Source of the DNA: Burkholderiales bacterium RIFCSPHIGHO2_12_FULL_61_11
GTDB lineage: Bacteria > Pseudomonadota > Gammaproteobacteria > Burkholderiales > Burkholderiaceae_C
Length of the DNA: 5,025 nucleotides
Assembly: GCA_001770785.1 (NCBI GenBank)
Contig: MERZ01000148.1
Coordinates: 1 to 5,025 of the forward strand
Direction: 5' to 3'
Both the position numbers and the translations under genes were made by a program. Positions 1-5,025 of the stretch are shown here, piece by piece (position 1 is the stretch's first letter; each line of letters begins with the position of its first letter). The notes under the pieces were generated by a model. It was not told the origin of the DNA, ran no database searches, and saw nothing but the letters and a program-made list of their open reading frames with translations.

Positions 1-743
1 TTGATGAGCGCTACGGGAACATAGTCGGCCAGTGGCGTGCGGGTGGTGCTGTTCATTTGGGAGCGCGCCAGCACCGCGCCAATGGTGAACAGGGCGACCG
101 GCGAGGCCGCGTCGGCGAGCAGGCCGACCGTGTCCATGATGGGTTTGGGCAGCGTAAAGCCCAGGCCTGAAGCCAGCGTTCCCAGCGCAATCGACCAGGG
201 CAGCGGATTGACCAGCACGCCCTTGAGCGCCAGCCGCCCCGCCCTGGCCGCGCCGTGCTGGTCGGCGCCATCGAGCCGCGACAGCGCAATGCACAGCGAC
301 GAGGTCGCCAGCATGTCGACCATGATGGTGACAATCGCCGGGCCCGCCGCCCGGGGCCCGAGCAGGGCGACCAGCAGCGGCACGCCCATGAAACCGGTAT
401 TGGGAAACGCCGCCACCAGCGCGCCGAAGGAAGCGTCGTTCCAGCCAATGCGGCCCTTGTGCGTGACCGCGATGGTGAACAACACCATTACCACGGCGCT
501 CAGCAGGTACACCACCACCAGGCTGCTGTCGAGCAGTTGCGCAATCGGCGTGCTGGCACCAAAGCGGTAAAGCATGCTGGGCAGCGCGAAATACAGCACG
601 AAGCCATTCAGCCCGGGAATCGCCAGCAGCGGCAGCATGTGCCGCCGCGCGGCCAAGTAGCCCGCCAGCACGAGCGCAAAAAAGGGGAAGGTGACCAGGA
701 AGATGCTTAACACAAAGCGCATTGTCGCCGGCAGCGTCGTCAT
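1..743 (-). CDS. AEC family (auxin efflux carrier-like / MdcF-like) transporter, 3' end cut by the window
   Basis: This is a predicted inner-membrane secondary transporter of the AEC family, the group that includes MdcF and YfdV and is usually a little over 300 residues. I translated the complementary strand: 247 residues are present and the frame is still open at position 1, so roughly 60-70 C-terminal residues are probably missing. It starts with hydrophobic segments at about 11-31 and 41-57, followed by 71-93, 104-128 and 134-154. Typical AEC signatures are visible: an 'NGFVLYFALPSMLYRF' segment (46-61), the glycine/proline motif 'FPNTGFMGVPL' (113-123), and 'ASPVALFTIGAVLA' (213-226). The start at 743 is the furthest in-frame ATG before a stop. 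An ATG at 722 (residue 8) is an equally credible start, since neither has a clear ribosome binding site. The substrate cannot be told from the sequence; family members carry organic acids such as malonate. It is divergent from rep, with no evident functional link. Confidence 0.9.
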   Translation of the reverse strand, partial: MTTLPATMRFVLSIFLVTFPFFALVLAGYLAARRHMLPLLAIPGLNGFVLYFALPSMLYRFGASTPIAQLLDSSLVVVYLLSAVVMVLFTIAVTHKGRIGWNDASFGALVAAFPNTGFMGVPLLVALLGPRAAGPAIVTIMVDMLATSSLCIALSRLDGADQHGAARAGRLALKGVLVNPLPWSIALGTLASGLGFTLPKPIMDTVGLLADAASPVALFTIGAVLARSQMNSTTRTPLADYVPVALI

Positions 744-826
744 CGAGCCAACTGGCTATGATGGCCGCTGCTTCGCGCGTTTTTTTCTTTGCCTTCATTG
801 CCCGCCTCTTTCCATTTGTTCCCCGC

Positions 827-2938
827 ATGTCGTCACCCTCCCCTGCTTCGCCCACCGCTGGCCTGAACCTCGCCCAGCAGGAAGCCGTCAACTACCTGCA
901 TGGCCCCTGCCTGGTGCTGGCCGGTGCCGGTTCGGGCAAAACGCGGGTGATCACGCACAAGATCGGCCGGCTGATCCAGTGCGGCCTCAAACCCGAGCAG
1001 ATCGCCGCCATCACCTTTACCAACAAGGCGGCCGCCGAGATGCGCGAACGCGCCAGGAGCCTGATTGGCAGGCAGGTACGCGGCGTGCTGATTTGCACCT
1101 TTCATGCGCTGGGCGTGCGCATGCTGCGGCAGGACGGCGCAGCGCTGGGCCTGAAACCGCATTTTTCGATTCTCGACAGCGACGACGTGAGCAGCATCCT
1201 GAAAGACGCGGGCGGCAGCACCGACGCGGCCACCGTGCGGCAGTGGCAATGGACCATCAGCCAGTGGAAAAACATGGGGCTGAACGCCGCCCAGGCCGAG
1301 GCCCAGGCCGGTGGCGACGAAGATCGGCTGATGGCGCGCATCATGGCGCGCTACGAAGAGCGCCTCGCGGCCTACCAGAGCGTGGACTTTGACGACCTGA
1401 TCGGCCTGCCGCTGAAATTGCTGCAAGAGCACGAGGCGGTGCGGAGCAAGTGGCAAACAGCGCTGGGCCATGTGCTGGTCGATGAATACCAGGATACCAA
1501 CGCCACGCAGTACGAAGTGCTGAAGCTGCTGGTGGGGCCGCGCGGCCGATTCACGGCGGTGGGCGACGACGACCAGTCCATTTACGGCTGGCGCGGCGCG
1601 ACGCTGGACAACCTGAAACGACTGCCGCAAGACTACCCCAACCTCAAGGTGGTGAAGCTGGAACAAAACTACCGCTCCACCAGCGCGATTTTGCGCGCCG
1701 CCAACAACGTGATTGGCCCCAACCCCAAGCTCTACCCCAAAACGCTGTTCAGCGAACTCGGCGAGGGCGAGCCGGTGCGCGTGGTCGATTGCGACAGTGA
1801 AGAACACGAGGCCGAGCGCGTGGTCGCGCGGATCCAGAGCCTGCGCGTCGGCGCCGAGCTGCAGGCCGTGGGCAGCCAGTACAAGGAGTGGAAAGATTTT
1901 TGCGTGCTGTACCGCGCCAACCACCAGGCCAAGCCCTTTGAAAAAGCTTTTCGCAAGGCACAGATTCCCTACAAGGTGTCAGGCGGTCAAAGCTTTTTTG
2001 ACCGCGCCGAAATCAAGGACCTGTGCGGCTGGATGCGCCTGCTGGTCAACAACAACGACGATCCGGCTTTCATGCGCGCGGTGACCACGCCCAAGCGCGG
2101 CATTGGCCACACCACGCTGGCGGCGCTCGGCAACTTTGCCAGCCAGTACAAGCTCAGCCTGTTCGAGGCACTGTTCAGCCACTCGCTGGGCTCCATGCTG
2201 CCGGCCAAGGCCGTGGGCTCGCTGCATGAGTTTGGCCGCTATGTGAACGAGCTGGAACAGCGCGCCCGGAAGGCCGTGGGCGCGGAAGACGCGCGCGTGC
2301 TTTTGAACGACTGGCTCAAGGACATTGACTACGAAAAGCACCTGCACGACGGCGAGGAAAGCGAAAAGGTAGCCGCCGCGCGCTGGAGCAACGTGATGGA
2401 TTTTTGCGACTGGATGGCGCAGCGCTGCGGCGGGCAGGTGGACGACAGCGCGGGCAGCGTGGTCGAAAAAGAGAAAAAAACCATGCTCGAAGTGGTGCAG
2501 ACGATTGCGCTACTGTCAACCATCAGCGAGCGCGAAGGCGAGCAAAACGTGGTGACGCTCTCCACGCTGCACGCTTCCAAGGGGCTGGAATGGCCGCATG
2601 TGGTGCTGGCCGGCTGCGTCGAAGGCCTGCTGCCGTTCAAGCTTGAAGACGACGACGGCAGCAACAGCGCGGGCATTGCGCTGCGCCTGCAGGAAGAGCG
2701 CCGCCTGATGTATGTGGGCATCACCCGGGCCCAGCGCACGCTGGCCGTCAACTGGCTGCGCAAGCGCAAAAAAGGCCGCACCATGATCCCGGGCGTGCCG
2801 AGTCGCTTCATTGCCGAAATGGCACTTGACAAGACTACCATCAAGGAAGACCCGCGCGAAAAGCTCAAGGCCTTGCGCGCCGAGTTCGCCAAGAAATCGG
2901 CCGACGCCCTGGCAGCGGCGGCAGCCAACCCGTTCTGA
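827..2938 (+). CDS. rep: ATP-dependent DNA helicase Rep (SF1A, UvrD/PcrA/Rep family)
   Basis: This is a 3'-to-5' single-stranded DNA translocase. In the well-studied E. coli protein it works with the replisome to clear proteins from DNA and restart forks. The 703-residue protein has the full SF1A motif set: Q motif 'LNLAQQEAV' (13-21), Walker A 'AGAGSGKT' (32-39), Ia 'ITFTNKAAAEM' (62-72), 'TFHALG' (92-97 approximately), Walker B 'VLVDEYQDTN' (216-225), III 'VGDDDQSIYGWRGA' (245-258), IV 'LEQNYRS' (278-284), V 'VVTLSTLHASKGLEW' (575-589) and VI 'EERRLMYVGITRAQ' (623-636). 'DEYQDTN', 'LEQNYRS' and 'FSELGEGE' resemble Rep more than UvrD, which has 'DEFQNTN'. Length is close to E. coli Rep (about 673), with short extra tails including an Ala-rich C-terminus. 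The open frame extends upstream to 722 (TTG), but those 35 residues are unlike the family; the ATG at 827 sits just before the conserved N-terminus. No Shine-Dalgarno is visible before it. All motifs look functional. Confidence 0.95.
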   Translation: MSSPSPASPTAGLNLAQQEAVNYLHGPCLVLAGAGSGKTRVITHKIGRLIQCGLKPEQIAAITFTNKAAAEMRERARSLIGRQVRGVLICTFHALGVRMLRQDGAALGLKPHFSILDSDDVSSILKDAGGSTDAATVRQWQWTISQWKNMGLNAAQAEAQAGGDEDRLMARIMARYEERLAAYQSVDFDDLIGLPLKLLQEHEAVRSKWQTALGHVLVDEYQDTNATQYEVLKLLVGPRGRFTAVGDDDQSIYGWRGATLDNLKRLPQDYPNLKVVKLEQNYRSTSAILRAANNVIGPNPKLYPKTLFSELGEGEPVRVVDCDSEEHEAERVVARIQSLRVGAELQAVGSQYKEWKDFCVLYRANHQAKPFEKAFRKAQIPYKVSGGQSFFDRAEIKDLCGWMRLLVNNNDDPAFMRAVTTPKRGIGHTTLAALGNFASQYKLSLFEALFSHSLGSMLPAKAVGSLHEFGRYVNELEQRARKAVGAEDARVLLNDWLKDIDYEKHLHDGEESEKVAAARWSNVMDFCDWMAQRCGGQVDDSAGSVVEKEKKTMLEVVQTIALLSTISEREGEQNVVTLSTLHASKGLEWPHVVLAGCVEGLLPFKLEDDDGSNSAGIALRLQEERRLMYVGITRAQRTLAVNWLRKRKKGRTMIPGVPSRFIAEMALDKTTIKEDPREKLKALRAEFAKKSADALAAAAANPF

Positions 2939-2959
2939 CACAGCCTGAGGGAGTCAGAA
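2933..2959 (+). other. Stem-loop spanning the rep stop codon
   Basis: TTCTGAC (2933-2939) and GTCAGAA (2953-2959) are perfect reverse complements, giving a 7-bp stem with a 13-base loop. The rep TGA stop (2936-2938) lies inside the left arm. No T-run follows (the next bases are ATTACAAACAT), so it does not look like a standard intrinsic terminator. It could be a 3'-end mRNA structure or chance. Confidence 0.4.
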
Positions 2960-2978
2960 ATTACAAACATACCCGTTT

Positions 2979-2991
2979 CGTCATCGCGAGC
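2979..2991 (+). repeat. Truncated arm of the REP-like repeat
   Basis: The 13 bases CGTCATCGCGAGC are identical to 3040-3052, the outer end of the left arm of the complete repeat downstream. The match stops abruptly after GAGC, where the sequence changes to TTCCTGTTT. It is probably the remnant of a third element, or a recombination scar. It carries the same C at arm position 6 as the left arm at 3041. Confidence 0.55.
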
Positions 2992-2996
2992 TTCCT

Positions 2997-3014
2997 GTTT
3001 CGGGCGACCGAAAC
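2997..3014 (+). other. Small perfect hairpin with a GCGA (GNRA) tetraloop
   Basis: GTTTCGG (2997-3003), loop GCGA (3004-3007) and CCGAAAC (3008-3014) form a perfect 7-bp stem closed by a G-C pair on a GNRA-type loop, a class known to be unusually stable in RNA. It lies about 60 bases after the rep stop codon, between the truncated repeat arm and the first complete element. No T-run follows, so a rho-independent terminator is unlikely. A role in mRNA 3'-end stability is possible but is inference. Confidence 0.5.
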
Positions 3015-3040
3015 TGCACACGGACCTTGAACCTCCGGTC

Positions 3041-3119
3041 GTCATCGCGAGCGAAGCGCGGCGATCCATTGTCGAAAAAAAAGCGGGTTCATGGATTGCC
3101 ACACTACGCTCGCAATGAC
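3041..3119. repeat. Palindromic REP-like element, copy 1
   Basis: The element has two 28-base arms in inverted orientation, 3041-3068 and 3092-3119, around a 23-base spacer that includes an A-run. The left arm begins GTCATCGCGAGCG and ends GGCGATCCA. The right arm begins TGGATTGCC and ends CGCAATGAC. The arms match at 23 of 28 positions by my hand alignment. The motif type GTCATTGCGAGCG...GGCAATCCA is one I recall as a very common dispersed intergenic palindrome in many bacteria; I could not search for it. It is non-coding, and the short frames crossing it (for example 3027-3278 plus, 3042-3230 minus) are repeat artefacts. Confidence 0.85.
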
Positions 3120-3125
3120 AGACGG

Positions 3126-3202
3126 TTCATGGAGAGCAAAGCGCGGCGATCCATGGTCGCGCACCACGGTGGCATGGATTGCCACGCTTCGCTCGCAATG
3201 AC
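3126..3202. repeat. Palindromic REP-like element, copy 2 (tandem with copy 1)
   Basis: A second inverted pair of arms lies at 3126-3153 and 3175-3202, with a 21-base spacer. The left arm matches that of copy 1 at 24 of 28 positions, with all four differences in its first 13 bases; the last 15 bases are identical. The right arm matches that of copy 1 at 26 of 28. The arm starts are offset by 85 and 83 bases between copies, so this is an imperfect tandem duplication. The 5' end of its left arm is degenerate (TTCATGGAGAGCAAAG in place of GTCATCGCGAGCGAAG). In transcripts, each copy could fold into a long imperfect stem-loop. Confidence 0.85.
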
Positions 3203-3274
3203 GGGGAAGAGGTATTTCGGCAATTTCCATCTCCGTGAGCCCGCTGGGTCAATTTTCACCAAACCACATTCACC

Positions 3275-3772
3275 ATGACTTCGATTTTCCCCCGAATTGC
3301 GCTCTTTTTTATAGCTGCCTGCGCCCTTGCTTCAGGGGCTGGCGCCCAAAACACTCCTGAAACAGCGTGCCCACCGGCGCAAGCCATGAAAGCAGCGCAG
3401 CTGCACGGGCTGTGGGCGGTGCGCTTTAGCCAGCCACCGGCCGGGCTGCCAGAGCGCGCCACGATGCTGCTGGAGCGGCATGCCGAATTCTCGGAAAGCC
3501 TGGCCGGCATCGTCAGCCGCGAGCTCGGCGTCGCCGAAGGCTCCAAGGCCGTCGCCGGCCATGCCGGCAAAGCGCTGCTCGCCGGCGACCTGGATGAAGG
3601 CATGCTGCTGCTCGATGAGTCTTCCGACCATGTCAGCATCACCGGCACCTGGAACGGCGAAATGGTGGCAGGCTCCTGCGGCAAGGCGTATCAGGGCAAC
3701 TGGAAAGACACCAGCCGCAGCGCCCCCGATAATGCACCTGACGTGCCTTTTACACTCACCAAATTGCCTTGA
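3275..3772 (+). CDS. Predicted secreted (periplasmic) protein of unknown function
   Basis: I do not recognise a named family. The 165-residue product starts with a Sec-type signal peptide: a short Arg-containing N-region, a hydrophobic core (about 8-20) and a likely cut after 'AGA' (22-24), leaving a mature protein of about 141 residues starting QNTPE. Export to the periplasm is therefore likely. There is no lipobox at the predicted cleavage site. The mature part has only two cysteines (Cys32 and Cys135), which could form one disulfide. Alternating hydrophobic segments such as 'LHGLWAVRFSQ' (43-53) and 'HVSITGTWNGEMVAGSCG' (119-136) suggest a small beta-rich fold, perhaps lipocalin- or inhibitor-like; that is speculation. 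Base composition and codon use look like the neighbours, and the signal peptide supports a real gene. The ATG at 3275 has no clear ribosome binding site. It ends 14 bases before pldA, suggesting co-transcription. Confidence 0.8.
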   Translation: MTSIFPRIALFFIAACALASGAGAQNTPETACPPAQAMKAAQLHGLWAVRFSQPPAGLPERATMLLERHAEFSESLAGIVSRELGVAEGSKAVAGHAGKALLAGDLDEGMLLLDESSDHVSITGTWNGEMVAGSCGKAYQGNWKDTSRSAPDNAPDVPFTLTKLP

Positions 3773-3776
3773 CCGA

Positions 3777-3780
3777 CGGA
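3777..3780 (+). promoter_or_regulatory. Weak ribosome binding site for pldA
   Basis: CGGA lies 6 bases before the ATG at 3787, a weak but properly spaced Shine-Dalgarno. It favours 3787 over the ATG at 3793 and over the TTG at 3769, which would overlap the upstream stop codon. Confidence 0.4.
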
Positions 3781-3786
3781 TTACCC

Positions 3787-4992
3787 ATGACAATGAAGAA
3801 TCGATCAACATTCCCCAGCCGCCTGATCTGGGCCGGCCTGCTGGCTGGCGGGCTGGCGCAGGCCCAAGGCGTGCCTGCAGAGGCCACGCCAGCAGGCAGT
3901 GCGACCGCTCCGGGCTGGCAGGCTTGCCAGACCCTGAAGGCCGACGCCACCGCGCAATTGGCGTGTTTCCAGCGATGGGCCGATTCGCAGTTACATGCCA
4001 CCACGCCAGCGCCGTCCTTGACCACCGCCCCGGCCAATCCGGCCGTCGGCCAGCCGGCCACGCAGGTGCTGCTGCTGCCCACGCTGAATACCGAATCGCC
4101 CGACGGCAAGCCGATTGGCTGCAAGAACAACCAGTACTCCGATCTCTCCAAATTCTGGGAACTGCAGCGCGGCACGGACTGCGGCACCTTTGCCCTGCGC
4201 GGCTACCGGCCGACTTCGCTGGCCTTCATCGCCTCGGACGGCGTCAACGAGCAGCCTTCCTCCACCGCTGACGGGCATACGGCGCTGACGGCGCTGCCCT
4301 ACAAGCACACCGAGAAAAAAATCCAGCTGTCGATTCGCACCAAGCTTCTCAAGGGCTTGCTCAAACGCAGCCCCGAGGAAGGCGCCGACCACGACTCGCT
4401 GTGGTTTGGCTACACCCAGAAAAGCTACTGGCAGCTGTTTAACACCGGGCTGTCGCGGCCGTTTCGCGTGACCGACCACGAGCCCGAACTGATCTACGTC
4501 TTCCCGCACCAGCTCCCGCTGGCCGGTGGCTGGAGCTACCGGCTTTCAGGCCTGGGCGTGGTGCACCAGTCCAACGGGCAGGCACTGCCGCTGTCGCGCA
4601 GCTGGAACCGCGTTTACCTGATGGGCGCGGTCGAAAAAACACTGGGCCAGGACAGCGGCCTGACGCTGCAAGGCCGGGTCTGGAACCGCGTGGATGAGTC
4701 GACCGTCAATGACGATAACCCCGGCATCGAAGATTACATTGGCCGGGCCGAACTCACTGGCAGCTGGCAGATCAGCAAGTCCCATAGCCTGGGCCTGACG
4801 CTGCGGCACTCGCTGCGTAGCCAAGCCCGCGGTTCAGCCCGCCTGGACTGGATGCTGGCGCCCGTCTCGTCGCCCAACTACACCGCCCTGCGCTACCACC
4901 TGCAGTTGTTCAGCGGCTACGGCGACAGCCTGCTCGACTACAACCGAAAGCGCAACGTGCTGAGCGTGGGCCTGAGCCTGGTGGACTGGTAG
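3787..4992 (+). CDS. pldA: Outer-membrane phospholipase A (OMPLA / PldA)
   Basis: This is an outer-membrane beta-barrel enzyme that hydrolyses acyl chains of phospholipids misplaced in the outer leaflet; in E. coli it is a calcium-dependent dimer. The 401-residue product has a signal peptide with a likely cut after 'AQA' (about 23-25), then a long extension, then the barrel from about residue 175. Family signatures are 'YTQKSYWQL' (209-217), the catalytic block 'HQSNG...SRSWNR' (260-275) and 'DDNPGIEDYIG' (309-319). The triad His260, Ser262, Asn274 has the spacing of E. coli His142, Ser144, Asn156. Ser223 and Ser270 align with calcium-site Ser106 and Ser152, while Arg147 and Asp149 are Gln265 and Leu267. 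The chain ends 'SLVDW', an aromatic end suited to BAM insertion. E. coli PldA is 289 residues; the extra length is N-terminal and includes Cys47, Cys60, Cys112 and Cys132. It follows the secreted-protein gene by 14 bases. Confidence 0.93.
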   Translation: MTMKNRSTFPSRLIWAGLLAGGLAQAQGVPAEATPAGSATAPGWQACQTLKADATAQLACFQRWADSQLHATTPAPSLTTAPANPAVGQPATQVLLLPTLNTESPDGKPIGCKNNQYSDLSKFWELQRGTDCGTFALRGYRPTSLAFIASDGVNEQPSSTADGHTALTALPYKHTEKKIQLSIRTKLLKGLLKRSPEEGADHDSLWFGYTQKSYWQLFNTGLSRPFRVTDHEPELIYVFPHQLPLAGGWSYRLSGLGVVHQSNGQALPLSRSWNRVYLMGAVEKTLGQDSGLTLQGRVWNRVDESTVNDDNPGIEDYIGRAELTGSWQISKSHSLGLTLRHSLRSQARGSARLDWMLAPVSSPNYTALRYHLQLFSGYGDSLLDYNRKRNVLSVGLSLVDW

Positions 4993-5025
4993 CCGCTGCC
5001 ACGGCAAACAAGCTCACATCTTGAT

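Larger units (their letters stand above)
2939..3274. other. 336-bp non-coding, structure-rich region between rep and the secreted-protein gene
   Basis: I find no credible gene here. From left to right it contains the stop-codon stem-loop, a truncated repeat arm, a GNRA-loop hairpin, and the two tandem REP-like palindromes. About 72 bases (3203-3274) then lead into the next gene. That last part must carry or precede any promoter for the secreted protein/pldA pair, but I see no convincing -35/-10 pair in it and no Shine-Dalgarno directly before 3275. Confidence 0.7.

Noticed and set aside
37..710. Plus-strand frames opposite the AEC transporter (37-570, 255-710)
   Set aside because: The minus-strand reading gives a coherent membrane transporter with AEC motifs; these frames are low-complexity shadows.
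757..762. TATGAT as a -10 box for rep
   Set aside because: The hexamer is good, but no -35 resembling TTGACA lies 16-18 bases upstream, and one isolated hexamer is not enough evidence.
780..790. T-rich run (TTTTTTCTTT) before rep as a terminator tail
   Set aside because: No stem-loop immediately precedes it, and no upstream plus-strand gene in the window needs terminating.
833..1924. 363-codon minus-strand frame inside rep
   Set aside because: It is opposite the conserved Rep motifs I-IV and shows no recognisable domain; long antisense frames are common in GC-rich genes.
2329..3102. 257-codon minus-strand frame overlapping the end of rep
   Set aside because: It is antisense to strongly conserved helicase motifs V and VI and runs into the repeats. 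The Ser/Arg-rich composition is typical of a shadow frame in GC-rich DNA.
2979..3202. CRISPR array
   Set aside because: The repeats are inverted pairs with diverged arms and only two full units, not regularly spaced identical direct repeats with unique spacers, and no cas genes are present.
3027..3278. 83-codon plus-strand frame and 62-codon minus-strand frame (3042-3230) across the repeat block
   Set aside because: Both are read almost entirely through the palindromic repeats. Peptides such as 'SRAKRGDP' and 'HCERSVAIH' are what this repeat yields in any genome and do not indicate a gene.
4992..5005. GCCG...CGGC inverted repeat after pldA as a terminator
   Set aside because: The stem is only 4 bp and no T-run follows; the window ends too soon to judge.

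Overview
The window is GC-rich, tightly packed bacterial chromosomal DNA. The protein families and their local style suggest a betaproteobacterium, most likely Burkholderiales/Comamonadaceae (Polaromonas- or Rhodoferax-like). That placement is inferred from recalled resemblance, not from a database search.

Layout. Positions 1-743 (minus strand) hold the N-terminal 247 residues of an AEC-family (auxin efflux carrier-like) membrane transporter whose 3' end lies outside the window. An 83-bp divergent gap (744-826) separates it from a complete plus-strand Rep-type superfamily 1A DNA helicase (rep, 827-2938, 703 aa) with every helicase motif intact. A 336-bp non-coding stretch (2939-3274) follows. 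It holds a stem-loop over the rep stop codon, a truncated repeat arm, a small hairpin with a GCGA (GNRA) loop, and two tandem copies of an approximately 80-bp palindromic REP-like element. Next comes a small predicted secreted protein of unknown function (3275-3772, 165 aa). Fourteen bases later is a complete outer-membrane phospholipase A (pldA, 3787-4992, 401 aa) with its His-Ser-Asn catalytic residues intact. The last 33 bases hold nothing recognisable.

How the genes relate. The transporter, the helicase and the envelope pair have no obvious shared pathway. The secreted protein and pldA are closely spaced, in the same direction and both carry export signals, so they probably form a transcription unit acting in the periplasm and outer membrane. 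The repeat block separates that unit from rep.

I see no strong evidence of a new defence, mobile or RNA-guided system. The observations most worth a second look are the structured rep-downstream region, the unknown secreted partner of pldA, and the long cysteine-containing N-terminal extension of PldA.
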